64,000 bases of DNA. Origin: Utricularia gibba (Eukaryota; Streptophyta; Magnoliopsida; Lamiales; Lentibulariaceae). The notes beneath the pieces were generated by a model. It searched no databases and was not told where the DNA came from. It saw nothing but the letters and a program-made list of their open reading frames with translations. Below, in pieces: positions 39,333 through 50,711 of the stretch. Numbering within the stretch: the stretch's first letter is position 1; each line of letters opens with the position of its first letter. The DNA lies in contig CM007991.1 in assembly GCA_002189035.1 (NCBI GenBank), positions 3,038,001 to 3,102,000 of the forward strand, read 5' to 3'. Position numbers and translations under genes: made by a program.

Positions 39333-42300
39333 ATGGCGGATATAGCTCATCCTCCCATGGATCAACTCCAGGACCTTGAGTACTGCATTGATTCTAACCC
39401 TCCATGGCGTATGTCCCATTAACTACTTTTTCGTTTTTTACTCATACATTGCTCAGTCAGTTTGCTCTGTGACTGATGGGTGTGACTTGTGTGCCTGTGT
39501 ATACTTTTTGTCGTCGCAATGTTTAAGGCATCAACTTCTGCATTTAATGAGTGGGGTGGGATGGGAATTGGGGGGTGGAGTTCTTTGCAATGAATTCAAA
39601 AGAAAATTCTGGATATTTTGTTGCTTCCAGGCTCCGACGTACCGTGTGTGGGGTGAAGCCTCATTTATTGGCCTGATAAAAGCTGCACAGTAATCAATTA
39701 AGAGCCGTGTTTATTGTTTTTACTAGCCGTTTTTAAGTCTGTCCGTGCGAAGCTCCACTGGCGTACTGGGCGGGTACGACACGTTGGGCTGATGGGGCTA
39801 CTAAACTTCAAAACCTTGACTTTGGTTCAGTAGGATGAACTATTTCTTACGTTTGATTTGGTGTTAATTTCATAGAACTGTTGATCTTTTTTTAACTTCC
39901 GGCCCTTCATACGAGATTCTAGAGCAAACTAGTTAGCTAGCCCCTGCTAAGCTGAATAATCGATGCTACGGTTGTACCGGGACCAGCTTTATTTCATGCT
40001 GTAGTTGCTGTTTATAAACGCATCATTGAATGGAGCTATCTGGTTGCCGGGAGATTAGCATTTTAATGGAACTTTATAATTTACTTCTTATATTTATTTC
40101 GTTTGCGTAACCTGATGAATGCTATTCGTACTAACTGAATTACCAGATTATGTTTTTTGATTGTAATTTTTCTCCTTTTTATTTCCACCTGCAGCTGAAA
40201 CCATTTTATTAGCGTTTCAGAATTACATTCTAGTACTTGGTACAAGTGTGATGATTCCAACGTTGCTTGTCCCCCAGATGGGTGGAAGTGATGTAAGCTG
40301 CTTATCTGGAATTGAATTAGAAGGATTTCCTTTACTGGCCTCTTCTATTGATGAAGCATTTGTGGGTTTCAGGGGGAGAAAGCTCGGGTTATTCAGACAT
40401 TGCTCTTTGTTGGTGGCATCAATACCCTTGTTCAAGCACTCTTTGGCACTAGGTTGCCAGCTGTTGTCGGAGGGTCTTTTGCTTATGTTGTTCCCATATC
40501 ATATATTATCAACGACTCGTCTTTACAACGGATCAACGATCCTCATGTAGTAAGAACCCCTGCACATTGTGATTTTCCTAGAAGTTTCTTTTGAAAAAGA
40601 TTGTCATTTTATCAGTTACCACTTTTCTGATCTCTTGCTCGGTTCCTTTGGTTGTAGAGATTTGTACAAACTATGAGAGCAATCCAAGGAGCTTTAATTA
40701 TAGCTTCAAGTATACAGATAATTCTTGGCTTTAGTCAAATATGGGGTCTGTTTTCACGGTACTGATTCTGTATGCAAACTGTGCAGACAAGTTCAAAGGT
40801 TGCATCTTTGAAACACTCACGTGACGTTCTTCACTCTTCACAGATTCTTCAGTCCTCTTGGAATGGCGCCTGTGGTCGGCTTAGTTGGGTTGGGTTTATT
40901 TCAGCGAGGATTTCCAGCAGTACGCCATAGTCGGCTTTGATTGCTCAACTATTTATTTACCTGATTGGGTGATAGCATAACGGTTTTTTATGTGTTTGCA
41001 GTTGGGGAATTGCATAGAAATTGGTTTGCCAATGCTTCTACTGGTCGTTGGATTGTCTCAAGTGAGCGGATACTTAGTAAATTAATCCTTGCAATTCTTG
41101 TTTTTTTTCTAGCATTCACAGTGATGTAGCTTTGCAATGGCAGTATTTGAAGCAAGTGAAACCTCTGAGAGACTTCCCCATCTTTGAAAGATTCCCCATA
41201 TTGATATCTGTGGCTATTGTTTGGTTATTCTCGGTGATCTTAACCGCTAGTGGAGCTTACCGTGGAAAACCGATGGCTACTCAGATGAGTTGCCGCACAG
41301 ACAGGGCCAATCTCATATCTACAGCTCCATGGTCTGTCTGTGACACCACCTTTCATCTCTCCCACTGATCATCTTGTTAAACGTATGACTCATGTCATGA
41401 AGGTTCATGTTCCCGTACCCACTGCAATGGGGACCTCCTACCTTTTCTGCTGGTCATTCCTTTGCCATGATATCGGCTGTTCTAGTCTCCATGGTGGAGG
41501 TATTGCTGTCTGCTTCCATTTATCATTGAAAAACATTGATTCCTAGTGATGAGATCTCAAGTTTTTGCTTCTTCCTGTGCAGTCCACTGGAGCATACAAG
41601 GCAGCCTCTCGTCTAGCAATTGCCACACCTCCTCCTGCATATGTACTCAGCCGTGGCATCGGCTGGCAGGTGTACTGTTTGATCCACATCAATATAGCTT
41701 GTGTATGCATGAAGTTTGCATGCTGCTGTCTGAGATGTTGTGGTTTGTGTTTGCAGGGGATTGGGATATTGCTAGATGGGCTTTTCGGAACCGTTACTGG
41801 TTCCACAGTGTCCGTGTAAGTGATGAAGAAAGACCAGACAAGACAGATTACGAAAAATGTGGGAAATCTACTAAACTGGGAAGCACCATCTTGTTATCTT
41901 GTGCAGGGAAAACGTGGGGCTTCTTGGACTAACCCGCGTAGGCAGCCGTAGAGTGGTGCAAATCTCCGCTGGTTTCATGATATTCTTCTCCATGCTTGGT
42001 TTGTATCACACTCCCTGTGCACCTCTACTGCCGCTTTCTCCTTCTCATGTCTGGCTCTGTGACAGGTAAATTTGGTGCTGTTTTTGCATCCATACCATTC
42101 CCGATATTTGCTGCACTCTACTGCGTCGTATTCGGCCTCGTCGGTACGTGCCATAGATACCAACTTCACCTCAACCAACACACACACACAACTATGCTCT
42201 GTTTCTAGACCATGTCACAGAGACGGAACTGCTGCAGGTTCAGTTGGCTTATCCTTCCTTCAGTTCACCAACATGAACTCCATGAGGAACCTCCTGATAA

Positions 42301-42703
42301 CCGGCCTCTCCCTCTTCCTCGGCATCTCCATTCCCCAGTTCTTCGACGAGTACTGGAGCCTCCCTCGTCGTGGGCTTGTTCACTCCAATGCAGGATGGGT
42401 AAGCACCAGCACCAGCACCAGCACCAGCCCCTTCCCTTTCAGTGTTTTCTAACTCACAGTCCCATTGTTCCTGTTGGATGATGGTTTCAGTTCAATGCCT
42501 TTCTGAACACGATCTTCATGTCGGCGCCGGTGGTGGGGCTGATCGTGGCGGTGGTGCTGGACAACACCCTGGAGGTGGACAAGTCGAACAAGGACAGGGG
42601 AATGGCGTGGTGGATCAAGTTCAGAACCTTCAGGGGAGACAACAGGAACGAGGAGTTCTACACGCTCCCCTTCAACCTCAACAGATTCTTCCCGCCCACT
42701 TAG
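39333..42703 (+). CDS. Nucleobase-ascorbate transporter (NAT/NCS2 family)
   Basis: Fourteen exons (39333-39408, 40195-40292, 40373-40546, 40658-40758, 40844-40919, 41002-41061, 41144-41331, 41403-41499, 41583-41669, 41757-41815, 41907-41998, 42066-42143, 42238-42398, 42491-42703) encode 519 residues, the usual plant NAT length. It begins MADIAHPPMDQLQDLEYCI. About twelve to fourteen membrane segments are evident. The NAT signature ENVGLLGLTR fits the pattern [QEP]-N-x-G-x4-T-[RKG], and QH-region equivalents (AFQNYILVLGTSVMIP) are present. Characterised members carry uric acid, xanthine or other nucleobases with protons; plant substrates vary and cannot be assigned. It ends NEEFYTLPFNLNRFFPPT, as in the NAT1-7 group. 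Exon 7-8 splicing (CCATG/gtctgt to aag/GTTCATG) was set to keep PWFMFPYPLQWG. Confidence 0.93.
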
Positions 42704-43239
42704 AGACACCATGCATCCACTCTTCCTTCATTCAGTCCACACCCTTCCTGGGACGCAACACACTGCTGCTGCTCATTTACAAGCAAGCATCTGAGACACT
42801 CGTCCCTCTCTGGTACCTTAACTGACGCCCTAGTACAAGCCTCTGTTGTGCTTTCTAGTGAGGATTTACAGTAAAGCCCCGCACCTTTTCATTATTGTCT
42901 CACAATAAGAATAGGGGTGATTTTGGCATTCCGCCATGTGTAGTTTTTTTTTTTAATTTTAAAATGATTTCAATATTATTTAAAATTATATATATGTTTT
43001 TTATAAATTCAAATAATGAACTCATCTATTAAATATATTATCATAAATAAATATTTTTTCATATTATTTAAATACAATAATTTTTATTTAAACTATATTT
43101 AATCAAGTATTTACCATGTTTTTTTTTACTTTTGCCGCGGCGCACCATCTGGCCGCTGCGGTACTTTTTTTTTTTTTTTTTTCATTTGCTTGATACCCTT
43201 CGCGCGTAACCTTCACTAAAGCGAATTTCAGTGTGGGAA
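42704..43239. other. NAT 3' UTR and ARM-repeat gene promoter
   Basis: Contains AT-rich DNA (42940-43130) and T runs. No coding frame or distinct element identified. Confidence 0.5.
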
Positions 43240-44952
43240 ATGTATTCCGCCGCCGAGCATGGGCCGTTGGTGGAGTCGCTGGGGGAGGTTCTTGAGGGGA
43301 TATCTTTGTCGTTGGACTTTCAGATACCGGCTGCGCTTTCTGCGAGTTGCTTTACTTCTCGATGGCAAATCATCCGCTCCAGGCTTCTGAGTCTCAAATC
43401 GCTTGTCGGAGAACTCTCCGATTCCGCTCACTGGTCGGAGAACTCTCTCCTTGTTCCGCTCCTTCCGGAAATTTTCTCTAATCTGCGTCGCATCGAGAAT
43501 CTCAATCGCCAGTGCTGCGACGCTTCCGCCGTCAGTTATGGCAAGCTTCTGATGCAGTCCGACCTCGATATTGCCGCCACTTGGCTGTCCAAGCATGTGA
43601 ATGAGTTGGAGCTCCTCCTGCGCTCAGGCCTGCTCCAGCAGTCCACCGCAATCGTCCTCTCTCACCCGGAGGCGAATGCCTCGAGGGAGGAAGTAGCTTT
43701 CTTTATCAAGGACCTGCTCGCGAGGCTCCAAATAGGAGGTCCGGCGTTTAAGCGAAAAGCAATGGACTCGCTAGTCGAGCTTCTGTTGAAGGATGAAAAA
43801 TCAGCCATTCTCGTTGCGAAAGATGGGAACTTGGGCTGTTTAATCTCGTTGCTCGATCTGACTTCCGACCTTTCCATTCGAGAACTAGCCGTAACCGTCG
43901 TGTCGCTGTTAGTCTCCGCCGGCGATTTGCCTCGTAAACGCCTGTTTGAGGAAGGAGCATTGGGCCCGTTACTGAGAATAATCGATTCTGGTTCAATGCG
44001 CATGAAGGAAAAAGCTGCAATGGCCTTGGAGTTCATCACCGCTGATGCTGATAACCATTGGGCACTCTCTGCTTATGGGGGAATTCCGGTTATCATTGAA
44101 CTGTGCAAAGCTGGTTCTCTTCTTGCACAATCATATGCTGCCGGTGTGATCAGAAATGTTTCTATCAGTGAAGACATTCGAATGGCTTTAGCTGAAGAAG
44201 GAGCTGATTCTGCTGTAATGCAGTTACTCGCTTCCAAGAATCCTTGCATACAGTGCAAAGCGGCCCATTGCCTGTCAATCATTGCTTCTGCCAGCGACCA
44301 TTTTCGTAGTGAATTGTTGCAGCCTAAGTGTTTGCAGCGGCTCCTCCTCACATTTCAGGAGTGCACTGAATCTGATGCACTGGAACCCATTCTGCATGCC
44401 ATTTATTCACTTTCCTCCTCAGATGTTGGCTATGAGATTCTTTCTAGATCCACCCTCTTCATTCTACGTCTTGCTGAGCTTGTGAAGCATGGCACTTTAG
44501 TTTTACAGCATCTATCTGCTTCTCTGCTGGCTAACTTGGCTATCAGCGATGAGAACAAGAGAGCTGTCAGTGGTTGTATGGGTGCTCTTGTGAAGCTAAT
44601 GGGATCTTCAAAGCCTGATGGCATGCAGGAAGCAGCCGCAAAGGCACTGGTGTCGTTGCTATCCGTAAGATGCAACAGGATGCAGTTGGTTAGAGATGAT
44701 AAGACCTTGATGAGGCTGGTGCAGATGCTGAACCCTGAGCATCAGTTGGTATCAAAGAAATTTCCAGTTACAGTCGTGGCGGCGATCTTGGCTGAAGGGA
44801 GCCATGGATGCCGGAGGAGGCTGCTCACAGCGGGTGCTTCGGAGTATCTACAGAGACTGACTGAACTGGATATCCCCGGAGCCAAAAAGGCTTTGCAGAG
44901 AGTTTCCTCTAACCGGCTTGCATCTATGTTGAACTGGAGGTGGAAGCAATAG
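43240..44952 (+). CDS. Armadillo-repeat protein (plant U-box-like ARM family without U-box)
   Basis: A single exon of 570 residues. The first ~140 residues form the helical N-terminal region seen in PUB-ARM proteins (LRRIENLNRQCCDASAVSYG, LLMQSDLDIAATWLSKHV). From about residue 170 there are about nine ARM repeats, for example NLGCLISLLDLTSDLSIREL, YGGIPVIIELCKAGSLLAQS and MGALVKLMGSSKPDGMQEAA. No U-box is visible, so ubiquitin ligase activity is unlikely; ARM proteins of this kind act as scaffolds. It resembles the Arabidopsis At5g50900 type. I set the start at the ATG for MYSAAEHGPLVESL. The function is not known from sequence. Confidence 0.85.
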   Translation: MYSAAEHGPLVESLGEVLEGISLSLDFQIPAALSASCFTSRWQIIRSRLLSLKSLVGELSDSAHWSENSLLVPLLPEIFSNLRRIENLNRQCCDASAVSYGKLLMQSDLDIAATWLSKHVNELELLLRSGLLQQSTAIVLSHPEANASREEVAFFIKDLLARLQIGGPAFKRKAMDSLVELLLKDEKSAILVAKDGNLGCLISLLDLTSDLSIRELAVTVVSLLVSAGDLPRKRLFEEGALGPLLRIIDSGSMRMKEKAAMALEFITADADNHWALSAYGGIPVIIELCKAGSLLAQSYAAGVIRNVSISEDIRMALAEEGADSAVMQLLASKNPCIQCKAAHCLSIIASASDHFRSELLQPKCLQRLLLTFQECTESDALEPILHAIYSLSSSDVGYEILSRSTLFILRLAELVKHGTLVLQHLSASLLANLAISDENKRAVSGCMGALVKLMGSSKPDGMQEAAAKALVSLLSVRCNRMQLVRDDKTLMRLVQMLNPEHQLVSKKFPVTVVAAILAEGSHGCRRRLLTAGASEYLQRLTELDIPGAKKALQRVSSNRLASMLNWRWKQ

Positions 44953-45748
44953 TCCCACGGGTAATCAATCCGCTTGAAGTACATATCTACTCTTTATGCT
45001 GTCATCAATTAGCTCAGAGTCACGTAATCTGCCTCGCAGAATGCAATGGATCACCAAACAGCTCAGTGCATCATACAATGAATCACCAAAAAGCAAAAAT
45101 GGATGCAGCTAGTTTTTCTCCGTGCCCATCCTCGATCACCCGACTGTGGGTTGTTGTTTGCCTTTTTGACTCAGTTGCTAACGAGTTGTTTTTGTATATG
45201 TCTCATCCGGCGGTTAGAAACCTCTGACTGGTAGCAATTGAATTATCTACAAGTTGGTCCATCAAACCACACAAACGGAAGAGTATTGAGGTCCGACGCG
45301 CTTCGCGGCGGGAGAAACCTGCCGCCATGGCTGCAATGGCCAGTACGCCCATCCCTGGCACCATTGATGACGTTTCATCACGGCCTCCAAATCGCAACCG
45401 CTACTGCGATCGCGCACGATTATAATCAGAAAAGGAGATTGAAAGAAAGATGAAACCGTCGGAAGGACGACGGAGGGGAAACCATTTGGCGAAGAAGAGG
45501 CGCCCGGTTGGGCCCGTTGCTGTTCTTCTCCCGACTGGAGCGGGCCGAGGATGGGAGTGACATGGGCCGAACCCAAGCCCAAAATCTAACAATCCCTAGA
45601 AAGAAAAGGGGGCCCAGACCCTTTATCCAATATTCACCAATCAATTCATACAGCCGGTTCTTTTTTTACACCATAATAATGAAGTTACAACGCCAGACGC
45701 ACTCTGAACTTGGAATCCGAAGGCAGGACATGGCCTTGGGAGCCAAGG
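44953..45748. other. Convergent region with unexpected promoter-like motifs
   Basis: Lies between two converging genes (ARM + and UFD1-like -). Besides 3' UTR sequence it holds a site II cluster (separate entry), followed on the minus strand by a CT-rich stretch and a short frame (about 45203-45397) with MVPGMGVLAIAAMAAGF. A small unannotated minus-strand gene is possible but unproven. Confidence 0.4.
45508..45590 (-). promoter_or_regulatory. Site II motif cluster inside a convergent region
   Basis: TTGGGCCC at 45508, CGGGCC at 45541, TGGGCC at 45563 and AAGCCCAA shortly after are grouped within 85 bp. Elsewhere in this window such motifs mark promoters. Here both flanking genes end, so the cluster may drive a short minus-strand transcript. 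Confidence 0.35.
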
Positions 45749-47838
45749 CTACTTTTTCTGATGAACAGCGACTTGGTGTATATGCATGTCCTTCAACATC
45801 ACCGAGCGCCCGCAGGAATCGCAGGGCGCAGTTCTCGACCCGCATAGGCTTTCATGTTCTGATAAGCCTCTGATTCGGTCCCGGGCATCTGCGGCAGAAC
45901 TCCCAGCTTGAACCATGTCTCCACAGAAACGGCACGTGACGAGTCGTAGTGGGCAGAGCGAAGATTGGTGCCGCACCTGGGAAGAAACAAGAACCACAAA
46001 CGCATTACTGATGGCCTGTTCGTTCATCAATACCTTGGAAGAATTAAGTTGTTCCTACCATTTCCTCCTTCTCAAGTGTGATCCCACAAGCGCAGTGTAG
46101 TGGCTCGTGGAACACTTTGATGTGTTTCTCAATCTCCCCGCTGTGAAGAGCCTTACCGCATTTTCCACAGTGGACATGGTTTTTAGCCTCTTCGATCCGA
46201 AGAACAATCCCACAATCAGCATGACTGCAGACAACGTTGTTTCTGATGCAATATGCCTCGTGTAGCGCAACTGCCCTGGAAGGTACAAAGCGCTTACAGT
46301 TTGAACACTGGACAGAATCATCAGAAGCAGATAATGATGACGACCCAGCAAGCTGGCCTGGTCTCTCTTTAGGTGCATCTTTGATGTCGATCGATAACTT
46401 GTATTTTGAGGTACCCTTGAAGCCAAATACAGCAACACTGTATGTTCCTGGCCCAAGGTTTTCATCCTCTGAACTAAGAACTAATGCCTTTGAACCCACA
46501 TCGTTTGAAGACCACATATGTTGGTGCACCGTTGGCAATAGAAGCGGATGCTTGGACACATACAGGTCAATATCTCCCTCCAATGACTGTGCCTCCAAAT
46601 TAATCACGAGTTTGGCTTCCTCCGAAGAAATTCGTCTCCAAGAATCATCACCTAAAGTGAACTTATAGTAACTGTAGCTCCCTTCATTAACCACCCCAAG
46701 CTCAGATTTTCCAAGCACCAGGGGTTTTAATACGTATTGCGCACCCTCTTCAACAGAGTCGGGACCTATGATATCCACTTCAATATCTGTTTCTAGTACA
46801 GATACGCCCGACGCAGGTTTTAAGTCTAAAACCCGCAAGTGATAGGTGAGTACACCATAGGAGATAGTTAAGATATCACCCTTTGAAAGAGTTGCATGCT
46901 GGCGAAGGGTGGTCTCCAGGACTGCCTTGTGATTGGGAATATCAGAAAAACCGATTTCGGCTGACTGGAGTTTTGCATAAGTTCCCTTTGGAAGCCAAAC
47001 ATACCGGACTTCTACCAACGTGGGATTTGAGTTCCCAGAACTTAGTAAGTTATTCCAACAGTGCGGAGGCAGTTCTACATTTCCTTCGGTTGCAGAAAAC
47101 TCAAGGACACCAGCATGTGTCAAACCATTTTCAGAACTCTTGGAATCTGAAGACGCCTCTTGGTGAATTAAGGATAACGAGAAATGCAAGGGTCCTTTAT
47201 CGAAAGCTTCTTTTTCAGACAGCTCCTTGAAGCATGAAGGGGGGAGTTTGATCTTATCCCCACTACCCTGATAGGGAACAGCTTCTAGAATACGAGAAAA
47301 GACAACCCCGTGACCAGCAGCAAAATTCTCTTCTTTAATCTGTTCGGCCTGGAAAACGTGCAATAGAACACATCATGAAGTTAAAACAACCCAACGACGT
47401 ATTTTTATGGTCTCATACATCTCAAAAAAACTTCTTTTATGCTGCTTATCTCTAAAGAAAAGAGACAGGAATCTGAAAAAAAAAAAAGGTAAATGGCGAT
47501 CGCGGTTGAAGGGCTTCAGAGAAAACGGAACAAATTCTCCTACAAAGCATCGCTGTTGAAAACAGATAGCATAACACAGATGGCGCGATGTCATATGCAT
47601 CGCCCCAAATCGCCACTCAGGATCACAAAAAAGTAGTAAGGAAATGAAAACGGACCTTGGCTTCGGCTTCGGCGGCCATAAGCCGGCGCACCCGCTGAGC
47701 TTCTTCGATAGCTTGGCGCTGGAGAAGGGCTTCTTGCCTGGCCTTCCTTTCTCTTTCCAGTTTGACTCTCGCCCTCTCTTTCCTCTCCCTCTGTTCCTTT
47801 TCCAGCTTCTCTCTCGCCCTACTCAGATCAAAATCCAT
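45749..47838 (-). CDS. UFD1-domain and TRAF-like zinc-finger protein (PRLI-interacting factor K-like)
   Basis: Three exons (47838-47656, 47348-46059, 45976-45749) encode 566 residues. Order: a charged coiled coil (MDFDLSRAREKLEKEQRERK), a UFD1 double-psi barrel-like region (IKLPPSCFKEL, VELPPHCWNNLL, GDILTISYG), a beta-rich middle, and C-terminal TRAF-type zinc fingers (CSNCKRFVPSRAVALHEAYC, CGKCGKALHSGEIEKHIKVF, CPLRLVTCRFCGDMV). UFD1 barrels bind ubiquitin and act with CDC48/p97 in substrate extraction. The whole architecture matches the Arabidopsis protein described as PRLI-interacting factor K. Its exact role is unproven. No frame damage; the long exon 2 runs open for 1290 bp. Confidence 0.9.
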
Positions 47839-48522
47839 TTCCGCAACCCGAAGCTATCGATCAATCCAATTCCCCGTATCTAATCAACCCCAATTCTGAT
47901 TTTCGTAGGCCAAACGTTCTCCAACGCGCTTTATGGATTCGTCATGTCACCGTGTTCATATACTCATCCATCAGCCGACGGAAATCAATTTCCGTCTGGC
48001 CCTAGAATTCCCCGACGCTTCCTTCTGTCTTCCAGAAAGATCTGGACCTTTCGAAATGTAGACGGTTCGGACACCTATTGGGCTCTTTCAAGCCCAATTG
48101 TCTTTCCTTATTCAGTCCCATTATGTACAAAAATTGGCGACCCACGTGTTTCATGGGCAATTAAGACATTTCACAGATATTCCCACTACCAACTGTCCAC
48201 CGGACGGAGAAGACGGGGAATCATCTGAAGATGAACCAGAGCTCAAGCCATCATAAACAAGAAGGTATAAGCCAAGGACTACTAGTTGCAGAAAAAACAT
48301 CAAATCTTGGGTGTTTTCTAGAATCTGAAATGTCTGATGAGAAGCTCGGGGTGCTGTTTATGAGGGTAGTAAGCACTATGAAGATCAGGATACACATGAA
48401 TTGATGGTTCGAAATGAGCTCTTCGATCTGCAAACGCAGAAATTGTTACTGATCTATGAGCCTGTGTTGGGTTTTTGTGCACCTTCTTCATCTGTACTCG
48501 AAAATTGAATATCTATCATGGC
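47839..48522. other. Spacer: UFD1-like promoter and cyclin 3' UTR
   Basis: Both neighbours are on the minus strand. Short frames here show no domain. Nothing else supported. Confidence 0.5.
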
Positions 48523-49212
48523 TTAGCTTCTGGGGTCGTCGTTGTGCTCTCCTTCCCCAAGCTTGAAATCGATGCCCGTCATTGATCTCTCTTGACAGAG
48601 CATTTCTTTCTCCAGGTGTTGGCAGTAGTTTTCGAAAACTCGGGAGCTCACATATACCTCGAAATCCAACAGAAACAGAAGCTCTAACTCCAGTCTGTTG
48701 ATCTCTGCGTTGCTCAATCCTCCCACTCGGGCGTAGAACGCATTATTGTAGTGCCTGAAAATGATGAATTCCCACAGCTCAAATATAGTTTTTCGTTTAA
48801 ACCAACAGCAGCCAGAGTAGGAGAAGCCGACTAACTCACACATCGTCTAGAATCTTGGAGGCGACCATGACACTGGTAACCAGTAATCTATGAACATTGA
48901 CCGATAGAACCAGAGAATCCGGATATTTATGCACCAATCGATCAATATACACGAATCCCACAATGAAACACGCGGGGCTGCAGCTCGTGTACTTGTAGAT
49001 CCTCTGAACATAATTCTCCAGACTGATCGCCGGCGCCCTGCTTCCATGAAACGCGATGAGGCTCCTGCCGGAGGCTGCTTCCCCAAACAGTCGTTTCTAG
49101 CGACAAGCTTCTCGAGCACACTGGAGAGGATCCAAAGTGCCCTTGGTGGGGGTGAAGGCTTTTCAGGGACCGGCTCCGGGCTGCAGTGCTCTTCGCTGCC
49201 GGTGGCGAGCAT
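48523..49212 (-). CDS. CYCU1-1: U-type (P-type) cyclin, CYCU1;1-like (apparent 1-bp frame break)
   Basis: Two exons (49212-48840, 48754-48523), about 201 residues. U/P-type cyclins are small plant cyclins related to yeast PHO80 that pair with CDKA and respond to phosphate, sugar or brassinosteroid status. Seen: ALWILSSVLEKLVARND, HGSRAPAISLENYVQRIYKY, CSPACFIVGFVYIDRLVHKY, NVHRLLVTSVMVASKILDD and YNNAFYARVGGLSNAEINRL. The frame breaks between LVARNDCLG and the AFHGSRAP block; the best site is CCCC 49081-49084 (one base missing). Restoring one base makes the exon sum divisible by three and gives the continuous cyclin box. A G-quadruplex-capable (GGGAT)n repeat lies about 70 bp upstream. Confidence 0.9.
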
Positions 49213-49733
49213 TTAGATTACTTTGGAGAAAAGTGAAGGAATGGCGGGGGGCATGGCTGGGCTCGCATTCTTATCCGTTTGGGATGGGATGGGATGGGAT
49301 ATCCACCAAAACATTGTTGGAAACATGTCACCCACAAACAACAGACGAAAAGGACAGCTCCAATCCCGCAAAGGCGGAATCTGTAGTCTCAAATGTTCAT
49401 CAATCATTAAGAAAGAGATGCGGTTGAGAAACCATTGAAAAGATGATGAGTTCAGAGAGACCCACGGCGTTGGCTTCCCGGGATCCAGCGAGTTTTTTGG
49501 TTTGTTCACGATGGATCTATCCAAGTTCTAAGACTTTTGGAGATGACTGTGGATCCAAAAACTGTATGCTAAGATGGAGGAATCGTTGGAGCTGCATCCC
49601 AAAATGAAGGTGCGAGAAATTTGAAGAAATGATGCACCATTTGTCAGATTAATATCAAATCAGTAATGAAGATCAATGGAAAATAAGAATGAATCATGGA
49701 GACAATCGACTAAGATGTGATCCACTTGGACCA
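49213..49733. other. Spacer: cyclin promoter and 3' UTR of proline-rich gene
   Basis: Apart from the (GGGAT)4 run no feature is visible. Confidence 0.5.
49281..49298 (+). repeat. (GGGAT)n pentanucleotide, G-quadruplex motif
   Basis: Four GGG runs separated by AT fit the G3+N1-7 quadruplex pattern. It lies in the cyclin promoter or 5' UTR, with the G strand on the strand opposite to the mRNA, so any structure would form in DNA. Confidence 0.7.
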
Positions 49734-50305
49734 CTAGAAGGAAATGCTAGCTGGGCCTGGAGTGACCGGGACTTCTCCGGTGGAAGGAGCAAATTGTGGC
49801 GGCAGCGCTGCAGGTGGTGGCGGAGAAAACAGTGTAGGGGGCAGCGGAGGGATAGTCAATTCAGGAGGCAGCTGAGGAGGTGTCGAATCAGGAAGACTTG
49901 GAGGAGGAGAGAACCATGTGGGAGGCGGCGGCAGCGGCTCAAGGGGAGGATCTGGGGCGGAAAACCAGTTACCGTGGTTGGCGGGGGTGGCGGCGGTGGC
50001 GGAGGAGGATATAAATCCGGCAAAATGGGGGCATTACTGTTGCTTGTCTGCGGAGGTGGTGAAGCCCTAGGATGACCGGAATTGATGGGACGAGACCCAG
50101 AAGAGGGAATACCGGTATTTGGGTTAGGGAGAGCCCTTGGCGTCTGCTCAGCGCAAGAACTCGAAGAGCATTGCGAGATTCTTCCGGCATTGTTGTCGCG
50201 GCGCTGATGTAGCGCGATCCCAAGCACGAGGCCGATGATGATGAGGAGTATTACCACGGCCACGAAGATCTTGGTCGCCTTCCCCACATAACACTTTAGT
50301 TCCAT
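49734..50305 (-). CDS. Single-pass membrane-anchored proline-rich protein (apparent 1-bp frame break)
   Basis: A single exon of about 190 residues. A short basic N-terminus (MELKCYVGKATK) is followed by one membrane segment (IFVAVVILLIIIGLVLGIAL) and then a long proline-rich region. I do not recognise a family. The first frame runs through a polyproline stretch into unlikely low-proline sequence and stops; the next frame continues proline-rich (PLEPLPPPPTWFSPPPSLPD ... STGEVPVTPGPASISF). The switch fits one missing base in GGGGG 49983-49987, giving an open frame to 49734. The topology suggests a type II or III anchored extracellular or cytosolic proline-rich domain, perhaps wall- or SH3/WW-interacting, but this is a guess. 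Confidence 0.55.
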
Positions 50306-50711
50306 GAATTTGCAGGTTCGGACTTCAGACTGCACCAAGATCGAGTCTTTTCGCTGTTAGCATTCCTTGCTTTGTGAACTGCGGCCTGGCCACCAGAGGG
50401 TGGGCTTGCTCTGTTTTGGTTGCTAGTCCGCACGTGACCCACATTCCTTGTTTTGGTCTGGGGACTTGACTACCCAAAACATGTTCTGTGTCTGGGAACT
50501 GCTCAGATCAGAATCATCGCGTCTGGGTAAAACACCTATCTGTAAATGCAGGATTTTTGGGACCCAAAACCCAGAACTTGTAGCCCATTTCACCAAAACT
50601 TCAACTTGCAACTAAACAAGATCAGAACTTCACTCTGAGAAGTAAGGAACTTCAATTTAGAAACTACAAATTTCAGAAATTGGCAACCCTGCGTATTACA
50701 TAGTTGCAGAA
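50306..50711. other. Spacer between two minus-strand genes
   Basis: Promoter and 5' UTR of the proline-rich gene and 3' UTR of the methyltransferase. No coding signal. Confidence 0.5.

Noticed and set aside
43662-44675. Antisense frames opposite the ARM-repeat gene
   Set aside because: The plus strand encodes a continuous ARM protein; antisense frames are by-products of its codon use.
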